The translations under genes and the position numbers were made by a program. Positions 8,340 through 17,875 of a DNA stretch of 38,099 nucleotides are shown one piece after another. The notes under the pieces are model-generated. The model was not told the origin of the DNA. It did no database searches and saw only the letters and a program-made list of their open reading frames with translations. Location: contig CAMLSA010000021.1 in assembly GCA_946482655.1 (NCBI GenBank), forward strand, positions 1 through 38,099. Direction: 5' to 3'. The stretch comes from an uncultured Sphingomonas sp. GTDB taxonomy: Bacteria; Pseudomonadota; Alphaproteobacteria; Sphingomonadales; Sphingomonadaceae. The stretch's first letter is position 1. Each line of letters opens with the position of its first letter.

Positions 8340-9746
8340 TCACCCGCGCGAAGCTGGACTCGACCGCTCCTCGAACCACAGCTTCACCGCCTTCTTCGGT
8401 CTTAGCGTCAGCCGGCTGACCGGCTCGGGCTTGGCGATGCCGGGATAGCGCAGTCGGAAGGCGCGAACGATGCTCGCCAGGATCAGCATTCCCTCCTGCT
8501 GGGCGAAGCCGGCGCCGATGCAGATGCGTGGGCCCTTGCCGAAGGGCATGTAGGCGCGACGGCAGGCTTGGGCCTCCTCCGGATCGTCGAACCGCTCGGG
8601 TGCGAAAGCGTGCGGGCATTTCCAGTTGTTGCGGTTGCGCTGGATCAGCCAGGGTGAGATCACGATCATCGCGCCCTTGTGAAGCAGCTTGTCGCGCAAC
8701 GTGATCGGCGCGGTCACCTCACGGACGAAGAAGCTGACCGGGGGATAAAGCCGCAAGGTCTCGCGGAACAGGTTGCGGACGCCGTTCATGCCGCGCAGAT
8801 GCTCGAAGGCGATTGGACGGCCGCCGGTCTCATCCTCGATCTCGGCAGCGAGCGACTCCTGCAGGTGCGGGCACTCGGCGAGCAGATAGAGCGCCCAGGT
8901 CATCGCCGAGGCGGCGGTTTCGTGGCCGGCGAGGAAGATCGTTGAGACCTGCTCCATGATCTTCGGATAGGAGAAAGGCTCGCCGGTCTCGGGATGGCGC
9001 GCCTCGAGCAGCGACTGGAGGATGTCGTCCTGCCCGCCGCCCCTTCCGTCATGCCAGCTTGTGTAGCGTGTCCGCACGATCGGGCCGAACACGCCGTGAA
9101 TCTCGGCCGCCGCGCGTTTCGCCCGGTTGCGGTAGCCGAGCAGCGGCAGGCCGTAGAGCCGCAGCATCGCCGCCGGCTGCACGTTCTTCTGATAACGGTG
9201 GAAGGAGCGATAGATGTGATCGGCGCTGGCGTGGTCGAGCTTCACCGAAAAGATCGTGCGGTAGATGATGTCGGCCGCGACATGGGTCATCAGCGGATCG
9301 ACCTCGATCGGCTGGGAGCGGTCGAGCGTTGCGATGGCGGCAAGCAGATCGTCGACCGCAGCCCGCATGGCGGGGAAGACCCGCTTGAGATTTGTGTGCG
9401 CGAAGGCCGGGTTGACCATCTCGCGCTGGTCCTCCCAATCCTTCCCGTTAGCCGAAAAGACGCTGTTGCCGATCAGCGGATCGAGCAAGGCATTGAGGAA
9501 GCCGTGCTTGGGAAAGATCTTGTCCTTGTCATCCATCACCCGCTCGACCACCGACAGGTCGTTGGCGATGAAGAAATCCAGTCTGGGGAGTCGGATCTCG
9601 CCCATCTGCATCGTGTAGCTGCGATCGAACAATGTGTGAATCCAGCTGTTCCACCCGGTGAGGAACCGCTTGACCAGGGAGGCCTTGCTTCTGTGCGGGA
9701 TCGGGTAGGGGGGCGTGAAGAGCCCCCGGTCTTGGACGTCAGACAT
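8340..9746 (-). CDS. Cytochrome P450
   Basis: A 468-aa P450 with all hallmarks: the I-helix oxygen-activation motif AGHETAAS, the K-helix ExxR as FRETLRLYPP, the PERF region (FAPERFDD), and the heme loop FGKGPRICIGAGFA with axial Cys409. No N-terminal membrane anchor is seen, so it should be soluble and need separate ferredoxin and reductase partners; none is encoded nearby. The length and motifs resemble bacterial relatives of fatty-acid or terpene hydroxylases, but the substrate cannot be read from sequence. The start at 9746 (MSDVQDRG) overlaps the last 8 bases of the upstream hydrolase-like gene, so the two are very likely co-translated and act on the same class of molecule. The longer frame to 9809 is spurious. 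Confidence 0.96.
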   Translation of the reverse strand: MSDVQDRGLFTPPYPIPHRSKASLVKRFLTGWNSWIHTLFDRSYTMQMGEIRLPRLDFFIANDLSVVERVMDDKDKIFPKHGFLNALLDPLIGNSVFSANGKDWEDQREMVNPAFAHTNLKRVFPAMRAAVDDLLAAIATLDRSQPIEVDPLMTHVAADIIYRTIFSVKLDHASADHIYRSFHRYQKNVQPAAMLRLYGLPLLGYRNRAKRAAAEIHGVFGPIVRTRYTSWHDGRGGGQDDILQSLLEARHPETGEPFSYPKIMEQVSTIFLAGHETAASAMTWALYLLAECPHLQESLAAEIEDETGGRPIAFEHLRGMNGVRNLFRETLRLYPPVSFFVREVTAPITLRDKLLHKGAMIVISPWLIQRNRNNWKCPHAFAPERFDDPEEAQACRRAYMPFGKGPRICIGAGFAQQEGMLILASIVRAFRLRYPGIAKPEPVSRLTLRPKKAVKLWFEERSSPASRG

Positions 9747-10869
9747 CGTTCTCGGCCCTGAACGCCTCGATCGACGCTGCGAGCGGCCGTGCGCCCGAAC
9801 TGATTGCAATATAGTCGAGCGGCGAGATCCGGTCGAAGGTTCTCAGATAGTCGAAATGGGTCTCGTACTTGTTGCGCCGGCGTGCGTGATAGCTCGCCGG
9901 ATCGCAATATTTGAACCAGCGCGGGCTGGTCTGGAACAGCCGGGCGCGGCGCGGCTGGACACAGCTGATGCAGGGATCGATCCCCGAGATGCAGGCGCCG
10001 TCGGTGACCGACCCGATGTCCAGCCAGCGGAAATCGCTCTGGCCGACCGCCTCGAGCAGCGCGTGGAAGCGCTTGCTGTCCTTGCGGTTGCCGATCAGCG
10101 CGATGCACGAGCCGAGCGTCACCAGGCTGAACTTGTCCGGCAGCGAGCCGCCGCATTGTTCGAGCAGCCGCGCGATGATCGGCACCGCCATGATAGATCC
10201 GTTGCTGTGGGTGACGAACAATATCTCGTCCCACTGCTCGTCGAAGCTCGCCCGGATCCGCTCGGCGAACTCGGCCATCCGCTCGTCGACATCGGCGGGC
10301 AGGCGGTCGCTCGCCAGCGTGTCGTTGAAGATGATGAAACGCAGCAGCCAGAAGCCCTGGATCTTCTTCACCACGAACATCGCCACCGCCATGCCGATGG
10401 CCGCGGCGGCGAGCAGGCCCCAGCGCCAGCCGAGCAGCGCTCCGAATGGCAGCCAGAGCAGGATGCCGAACAGGATAGGCAGCACTATCGTGGATATACC
10501 GGGATAATAGAAGGCGAACCTGACGCCGAACGGGAAGGTCCCGACGATCGGCCAGTCGAGCAGCCTCGTAAAGTTCCAGTATGCGGTGATCGAGCGCTTG
10601 AGCAGTGCCAGCGGGTTCTTCACCCAATGGGTTCGCACCACATCATCCCAGCCGAGAAAGACATAGTCCGTCTCGACGTCTGCGCTCCTGTCCTCGATCG
10701 TCCAGGCGGTCGAATGGCCGGGCAGGCGCCGGCGCTTGCCAACGTGGAGATCCCGGCCGGTCGTGGCACCAAACGCCTCGGCCTGCTCGGCGTAGAGCTG
10801 GTGATAGAAGCGCGCGCCCCTGGGATCGAAACCGCTGAGATAGAAGATTTTGCGCTTGAACGCCGGCAT
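9739..10869 (-). CDS. Membrane-associated alpha/beta-hydrolase-like protein
   Basis: A 376-aa protein with an N-terminal strand (KIFYLSGFDPRGARFYHQLY), two closely spaced hydrophobic segments at about residues 117-165 (YYPGISTIVLPILFGILLWL, then LLAAAAIGMAVAMFVVKK), and a C-terminal portion carrying FVTHSNGSIMAVPII. THSNG is a GxSxG-like nucleophile elbow with Ser222, so a serine hydrolase or lipase-like fold is likely; candidate acid/His residues cannot be fixed by eye. The later C-terminal part has several Cys (ACISGIDPCISC). I recognise this as a sphingomonad hypothetical of alpha/beta-hydrolase type, not a named enzyme. It overlaps the P450 by 8 bases and is divergent from the PLA2-like gene with only 20 bases between starts. 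The group suggests lipid or lipid-linked substrate processing at the inner membrane. Confidence 0.6.
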   Translation of the reverse strand: MPAFKRKIFYLSGFDPRGARFYHQLYAEQAEAFGATTGRDLHVGKRRRLPGHSTAWTIEDRSADVETDYVFLGWDDVVRTHWVKNPLALLKRSITAYWNFTRLLDWPIVGTFPFGVRFAFYYPGISTIVLPILFGILLWLPFGALLGWRWGLLAAAAIGMAVAMFVVKKIQGFWLLRFIIFNDTLASDRLPADVDERMAEFAERIRASFDEQWDEILFVTHSNGSIMAVPIIARLLEQCGGSLPDKFSLVTLGSCIALIGNRKDSKRFHALLEAVGQSDFRWLDIGSVTDGACISGIDPCISCVQPRRARLFQTSPRWFKYCDPASYHARRRNKYETHFDYLRTFDRISPLDYIAISSGARPLAASIEAFRAENDV

Positions 10870-10889
10870 CGCCGCTGCTTACTCGCCTG

Positions 10890-11174
10890 ATGGCTGACAA
10901 AGAGCGTCGCTACTGCATCTTCATGGACGGCTCCAAGCATAATCGGAACGTCGCGTGCCGTGCGCATGACAATGCCTATGGCATCTACGGCGGGGGCACC
11001 GAGCGCGACCGCCGCGCCGCCGACCTCGCTTTGTATCGACATATGCGAGCCCACAAGGACTGGCTGGCGCCGGTCGTGCTGTTCTTCACCACCTTCTACG
11101 GCTGGTTCTTCTTCAATTATCACGGCCGCCCGTGGCGCGGGCAGCTGATCCGGAAGATCTTCCCGGGCTATTGA
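10890..11174 (+). CDS. Small phospholipase A2-like membrane protein
   Basis: A 94-aa protein. Residues 21-49 read VACRAHDNAYGIYGG, then RRAADLALYRHM. The His26-Asp27 pair followed by Tyr30, and the downstream AAD (Asp45) preceding a helix, match the catalytic helix pattern of phospholipase A2-like folds (HDxxY then AD), as in bacterial, fungal and parvoviral PLA2 domains. The Ca-binding YxGxG loop is not obvious; MDGSKHN stands in its place. C9 and C23 could pair. Residues ~58-76 (WLAPVVLFFTTFYGWFFF) form one membrane helix, followed by a basic tail, so the domain would sit at the membrane surface. No ribosome site is visible before the ATG at 10890. It is divergent from the hydrolase/P450 pair. 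The PLA2 assignment is a motif-level inference. Confidence 0.55.
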   Translation: MADKERRYCIFMDGSKHNRNVACRAHDNAYGIYGGGTERDRRAADLALYRHMRAHKDWLAPVVLFFTTFYGWFFFNYHGRPWRGQLIRKIFPGY

Positions 11175-11280
11175 GCCCAAAGACGCTTTCTGTTGGGCGA
11201 TCGGATCGTCGCAGGCTGAATTGAGCAACATCGAGGTGGCTTGGTGCGTTCTCCCCGGGAAGCAATCAGAGGAGAATTTC

Positions 11281-11721
11281 ATGCGCGTTCCCCACGATGC
11301 CCTGGTGCTGGTCGCCGACGGCCGCAAATCGCTGTTCCTGCGCAATGAGGGCGACGGCGAATTTCTCAACCTCGTGGTCGAGGATCAGCGCGCCCATATC
11401 GATCTCAAGGATCGCGAACTGAAAAGCGATGCGCCGGGTCGTTCCTTTTCGTCGGTCGGTGCGCGCCGCAGCGCGGTCGACGAAGCCGACTACCACCAGA
11501 TCGAGGAAGACCGCTTCGCGTCCGAAACCGCCGCCCTGCTCGCCGAGAGAGCGCAGGCGAACGGGTTTGAGCAACTGATCATCGTCGCCCCGCCGCGGAC
11601 CCTGGGCGAGTTGCGCCAGCATTACGACAAGGCGGTGGAGGCGAAGATCGTGGCTGAGGTCGACAAGGACCTGGTCAATCACCCCATCGACAAGCTCGAA
11701 GGCGTGTTGAAGGCGTTGTGA
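11281..11721 (+). CDS. Host attachment family protein
   Basis: A 146-aa cytoplasmic protein matching the family named after an Agrobacterium protein required for attachment to host cells, related to archaeal release-factor-like (baeRF) folds. Visible family features are DALVLVADGRKSLFLRNEG at the start, SSVGARRSAVDEADYHQIEE in the middle and LIIVAPPRTLGELRQHY near residue 105, with an ending typical of this group (KDLVNHPIDKLEGVL). There is no signal peptide, so the 'attachment' name is probably misleading; translation- or stress-related roles have been suggested for relatives. A strong ribosome site (GAGGAG) sits 7 bases before the ATG at 11281. The gene stands alone and converges on gyrA 38 bases away. 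Confidence 0.88.
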   Translation: MRVPHDALVLVADGRKSLFLRNEGDGEFLNLVVEDQRAHIDLKDRELKSDAPGRSFSSVGARRSAVDEADYHQIEEDRFASETAALLAERAQANGFEQLIIVAPPRTLGELRQHYDKAVEAKIVAEVDKDLVNHPIDKLEGVLKAL

Positions 11722-11759
11722 CCTAATCCCTGGTCGTCACCGGGGGCGAGCGGTGCCTG

Positions 11760-14510
<2,751 letters not shown>

Positions 14511-14613
14511 AGTCTGTCAGTCCGTGTCGTTGAAGCTGTTTCGGCCCTGGAAGCAGGGCAAGCAAAAAGCTCCTAACGAAGGACGGCGGCTATGGCTAGT
14601 GCTATGGTGGGGC

Positions 14614-14653
14614 CGGTGCCGCTACCGGGCGGACCCGCGCGGCAGCGGCACCG
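14614..14653 (-). terminator. Hairpin between small membrane protein gene and gyrA
   Basis: CGGTGCCGCT (14614-14623) pairs perfectly with AGCGGCACCG (14644-14653); the loop contains a second small stem (CGGG/CCCG). It begins 3 bases after the stop of the 57-aa gene and lies upstream of gyrA, so it would separate the two transcripts. No U tract follows. Confidence 0.5.
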
Positions 14654-14655
14654 AT

Positions 14656-14829
14656 TCAGCCGAAATTGTTGACGCCGAGAACGATCAGGAACGCGACGAT
14701 CACGAGAAAGAGTCCCCAGCCGAGAATATAGCGCGTCATGTGCGGTGTAGCGCCCGCGCGCGCCTCCTCGGTGCTGATCTCTACGCCGCCGCCCTGGTCC
14801 TTGTCGTTGGTGTGGGCCTGGCTCTTCAT
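14656..14829 (-). CDS. Small tail-anchored membrane protein
   Basis: A 57-aa ORF. Residues 1-30 are polar (MKSQAHTNDKDQGGGVE then ISTEEARAG), and residues ~33-54 form one hydrophobic helix (YILGWGLFLVIVAFLIVLGV) right before the C-terminus VNNFG. This predicts a tail-anchored inner-membrane protein. The ribosome site GGGAGTTAGGATC before the ATG is good, which supports expression. It lies between yaaA and gyrA on the same strand, with a hairpin on each side, so it is probably its own transcript or weakly coupled. I do not recognise a named family, but short proteins of this design recur in sphingomonads. Confidence 0.62.
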   Translation of the reverse strand: MKSQAHTNDKDQGGGVEISTEEARAGATPHMTRYILGWGLFLVIVAFLIVLGVNNFG

Positions 14830-14838
14830 GATCCTAAC

Positions 14839-14878
14839 TCCCGCGAATGTTGAATCATCAACGGGCCGGATCGCGGGA
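14839..14878 (-). terminator. Composite inverted repeat between yaaA and the small membrane protein gene
   Basis: TCCCGCGA (14839-14846) pairs with TCGCGGGA (14871-14878), and GTTGA (14849-14853) pairs with TCAAC (14858-14862) inside it. It starts 6 bases past the yaaA stop, fitting a terminator. It also lies 10 bases upstream of the 57-aa gene start and overlaps its leader, so it could act on that gene instead. Confidence 0.45.
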
Positions 14879-14883
14879 TGTTC

Positions 14884-15645
14884 CTATCGCTTCCTCATGA
14901 AGCGCCAGACCGACTCTCCCGAACCTTCGGGGATGAACGCATAGCCGTCGCTGTCGAAGCCCTTCAGGTCTTCGGGTTCGGTGATCCGGTGCTCGCACAT
15001 CCAGCGTGCCATCATGCCCCGCGCCCGCTTGGCGCTGAAGCTGATGAATGTGGGGCCGTCGGGGCCGTCCTCGCGGAAATCGATGGTGATGATCCGCACT
15101 CCTGCGGGCGGGGCCTGCTCGACGGCGTGCCAATATTCCTTGCTGGCGCAGTTGATGATCACGTCGGAGCCCTCGGCCAGCAGATCGGCGGAGATGGCGT
15201 CCGAAATCTTGTTGCCCCAGAGCTGGTAGAGCGACTTCCCGCGTCCCGGCGCCCAACGCGTGCCCATTTCGAGCCGGTAGGGCCGGATGAGGTCAAGCGG
15301 GCGCAACAGTCCATACAGTCCCGAAAGGATTCGGACATGGTCCTGAGCGAAGCCGATCGCGTGCTCATCGAGGCTCCTCGCCTCGAACCCGAGATAAACA
15401 TCGCCGGAGAAGGCGTAGAGCGCGGGACGCTCGTCCTGGCCGGCAAAATCGGCATAGCGTTCGGCATTGAGCCTGGCGAGCTTGTCGGAAATGCTCATCA
15501 GCTTGCCGAGCTTCTTTGCGCTCAATTTGGATGCCGCCCGCGCGGTGGTCAGGGCCTCCGCGGCGAAGCGGGGCTGGGTCCCGGTCAGTTCTGGCAAGGG
15601 GCTCGTGTAATCGAGTGACTTGGCGGGCGAGAGCAGCAGGATCAT
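14884..15645 (-). CDS. yaaA: Peroxide stress protein YaaA
   Basis: A 253-aa protein of the YaaA/DUF328 family, which limits intracellular free iron and DNA damage during hydrogen peroxide stress and binds DNA in the E. coli homologue. Family marks are the start MILLLSPAKSLDY, KLMSISDKLARLNAERY, ALYAFSGDVYLGFEA, ILSGLYGLLRPLDLIRPYRLEM and GDVIINCASKEY-type wording (SDVIINCASKEY), ending with FISFSAKRARGMMARW. The length is as expected. It is monocistronic or the first gene before a short membrane protein. No OxyR site could be identified by eye. Confidence 0.96.
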   Translation of the reverse strand: MILLLSPAKSLDYTSPLPELTGTQPRFAAEALTTARAASKLSAKKLGKLMSISDKLARLNAERYADFAGQDERPALYAFSGDVYLGFEARSLDEHAIGFAQDHVRILSGLYGLLRPLDLIRPYRLEMGTRWAPGRGKSLYQLWGNKISDAISADLLAEGSDVIINCASKEYWHAVEQAPPAGVRIITIDFREDGPDGPTFISFSAKRARGMMARWMCEHRITEPEDLKGFDSDGYAFIPEGSGESVWRFMRKR

Positions 15646-15801
15646 ATGGATCGCCTATCCCCGCACGGCGGCCCGATCAACCGACTCCGGTTCAATCGTC
15701 ATTCAGCGAGCGGTGCCTAGAGCGCGGTGAGTGAAGCCAGCTCGTTTCGCCCGTACTTGTGCGCGGGCAATGGAGCGATTAGTCAACCGGCGTGTTTTTA
15801 G

Positions 15802-15824
15802 GGCGGCCGATCCCCACGGCCGCC
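15802..15824 (+). promoter_or_regulatory. 5'-leader hairpin before the TPR-like gene
   Basis: GGCGGCCG (15802-15809) pairs perfectly with CGGCCGCC (15817-15824) across a 7-base loop, ending 4 bases before the Shine-Dalgarno AGGAGG (15829-15834). It could stabilise the leader or act as a terminator for upstream read-through. The role is inferred from position only. Confidence 0.35.
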
Positions 15825-15842
15825 GTCTAGGAGGCCTGAAGC

Positions 15843-17147
15843 ATGAAATCCACGTTCCGTTACGCGCTCCTGGCAGCGCTTGGTCTTGCGCTTGCCGCGA
15901 CGGCGCCAGGCGCTCCGGGTTTTGCCCAGAAAAAGAAGAAGAACGAAGCGGCGGCGCCCCAGCTCAAGTTGAGTGATGCTGTCCGCACCGCTCTGGCCCC
16001 GGTGCAGGAGGCCCTCGACAAGAAGGATCTGGCCGGTGCCGAAGCCGCCCTCGGCCGGGCGCGCTCGGTCGCCAAGACACCCGACGAGCAATATATGGTC
16101 GCGCAGTTCGCGCTCAACATCGCACAGCCCAGCGGCGATCAGACCAAGCTAGCCGCCGCGCTCGACGAAATGATTACCCACGGCGAAGCCTCCGGCAAGC
16201 TCACCCAGGCGCAGAAGGCCCAGTTTTACTGGTATCAGGGCCAGCTCGCCTATGTGGCGAAGAATTACCCCAAGGCCGAGGCGGCTCTGGTTCAGGCATT
16301 AGCCAACGGCTCCACCGAGGCAGAGGCCCCGGCGATCCTCGCCGACAGTCAATATCGCAACGGGAAGCCCACCGAAGCGGTCGCGACCCTGCAGAAGGTC
16401 ATGGATGCCAAGGCCGCCTCGGGTCAGCCCGTGCCGTCCGATTGGTTCGCCCGTGGGGCCGACATGTCGTCGCGGGCCAAGCTGCCGGCCGAGTTCGTCA
16501 AGATCACCACCGCTTGGCTGACGGCCTATCCCAATCCGCAGAACTGGCATGATTCGCTGTTCATTTATCGGCAGCTGGCCTCGCTCCGGGGTGAGGTCGA
16601 TCTCGATCTGCTCCGCCTGACTCGGGCGGTGGGCGCGCTGCCGCTGTCGGCCCAGAGCAACTATGTCGATTATGCGCTGGCGGTCTATCTGCGTTTTCCG
16701 AACGAAGCGGTCGATGTGCTCAACGAGGGAGTGTCGGCGGGCAAGCTCAATCCCGCATCGAGCCAGAATACCCGTGAGATCCTGGCTCTTTCCAAGCCGA
16801 AGCTTGGTCCGGACAAGGCCTCGGTGCCTGGCGCGGTGAGTGCGGCAAAGAGCGCCAAATCGACCTTCAAATCGGTGATGCTGACCGGCGATCTGCTCTA
16901 CGGCTACAAGGATTACAGTCAGGCTGCCGAGATGTACAAGCTGGCGCTGACCAAGCCCGGCGCCGACGCCGACCAGGCGAATTTCCGCTTGGGCCTGTCG
17001 CTGGCGCAAGGCGGCGACAAGGCCGGCGCCGCCGCCGCATTCGGCGCGATCCAGTCGGGGCCTTATGCACCGCTCGCCAGCTACGGAAAGGCGTGGGTTG
17101 GAGCCAAACCTGCCGCTCCTGTCGCTGCTGCGCCCGCCGCGCAGTAG
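15843..17147 (+). CDS. Secreted tetratricopeptide-like repeat protein
   Basis: A 434-aa exported protein. The signal peptide is MKSTFRYALLAALGLALAAT, with cleavage near AQ at residues 29-30, followed by a Lys cluster. The mature part is a helical solenoid with TPR-like pairs: QFYWYQGQLAYVAKNYPKAE around residues 120-140, AILADSQYRNGKPTEAVATL around 163-182, and LTGDLLYGYKDYSQAAEMYK around 346-365, then QANFRLGLSLAQGGDKAGAA. It ends in a Pro/Ala-rich tail. It is probably a periplasmic scaffold, judged by fold; no enzymatic motif is visible. An ideal ribosome site (AGGAGG) stands 8 bases before the ATG, predicting strong expression. It converges on the Lrp gene and shares a bidirectional terminator with it. 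Confidence 0.78.
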   Translation: MKSTFRYALLAALGLALAATAPGAPGFAQKKKKNEAAAPQLKLSDAVRTALAPVQEALDKKDLAGAEAALGRARSVAKTPDEQYMVAQFALNIAQPSGDQTKLAAALDEMITHGEASGKLTQAQKAQFYWYQGQLAYVAKNYPKAEAALVQALANGSTEAEAPAILADSQYRNGKPTEAVATLQKVMDAKAASGQPVPSDWFARGADMSSRAKLPAEFVKITTAWLTAYPNPQNWHDSLFIYRQLASLRGEVDLDLLRLTRAVGALPLSAQSNYVDYALAVYLRFPNEAVDVLNEGVSAGKLNPASSQNTREILALSKPKLGPDKASVPGAVSAAKSAKSTFKSVMLTGDLLYGYKDYSQAAEMYKLALTKPGADADQANFRLGLSLAQGGDKAGAAAAFGAIQSGPYAPLASYGKAWVGAKPAAPVAAAPAAQ

Positions 17148-17167
17148 TTTTCGTCGAACTCTGATCT

Positions 17168-17204
17168 TTCCCGCCTTCAAGCGCTGGGCGCGTGAAGGCG
17201 GGAA
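17168..17204. terminator. Bidirectional terminator between TPR-like and Lrp genes
   Basis: A perfect 12-bp stem, TTCCCGCCTTCA (17168-17179) with TGAAGGCGGGAA (17193-17204). It lies between two convergent stop codons, 20 bases from each, so it should serve both transcripts. The stem ends in T-rich/A-rich bases. Confidence 0.75.
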
Positions 17205-17223
17205 CATCTTATCGCCCGGCCGG

Positions 17224-17700
17224 TCAAATCCCGTCCACCGGAATTCCCGGAATGTCCTTCGACGTCCGGATCGTCAGAGAGGTCTTCACGCTCGCGACAT
17301 TGGGCGCGGTGGTGAGCTGTGAGGTCAGGAACTGCTGGAACCCCTGCAGGTCGTGCGCGACGATCTTCAGAATGAAGTCGATCTCGCCATTGAGCATATG
17401 GCATTCGCGTATCTCGGGCAGCGCCGCGACATGCGCCTCGAACTGCCGCAGATCCTCCTCCGCCTGACTGCGCAGCGAGACCAGGGCGAAGACGGTGATC
17501 CCGTAGCCGAGCGCCGCCGCATTGAGCCGCGCATGATAACTCTTGATCATGCCAGCCTCTTCCAGCGCGCGAACTCGGCGCAGGCAGGGGGGGGCGGTCA
17601 AGCCCGCCTTCCGGGCCAGATCGACATTGGTCATTCGGCCGTCCTCCTGCAGTTCGTGCAGAATCGTGCGATCGATTTGATCGAGGGACGGGCCGGCCAT
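17224..17700 (-). CDS. Lrp/AsnC family transcriptional regulator
   Basis: A 158-aa regulator. The N-terminal winged helix-turn-helix is LDQIDRTILHELQEDGRMTN, then VDLARKAGLTAPPCLRRVRALEEAG (recognition helix around TAPPCLRRVRAL). The C-terminal RAM/ligand-binding domain includes IRECHMLNGEIDFILKIVAHD (residues ~97-117) and ends in SLTIRTSKDIPGIPV. Family members respond to amino acids and form octamers. The start at 17700 (MAGPSLDQID) has AAAGG upstream; a TTG at 17715 is possible but less likely. It is divergent from the sensor kinase, with 175 bases between starts, so it may regulate itself or that gene. The effector cannot be read from sequence. Confidence 0.93.
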   Translation of the reverse strand: MAGPSLDQIDRTILHELQEDGRMTNVDLARKAGLTAPPCLRRVRALEEAGMIKSYHARLNAAALGYGITVFALVSLRSQAEEDLRQFEAHVAALPEIRECHMLNGEIDFILKIVAHDLQGFQQFLTSQLTTAPNVASVKTSLTIRTSKDIPGIPVDGI

Positions 17701-17875
17701 GGAGCAACCTTTCAAAACAGTCCCCCGCGGTTAGAATAAAGTTTCGAGAAAGTGCAATTAAAATAGCACTCCGCTGATCGTTAAACGGCTCTTTTCGCCT
17801 GAGGCATTGCGATTTAATATCGCATCATGGGGGACGCGGAGCGGAGGGGCTTCGCGATCGAGTGGAGACGACGCT

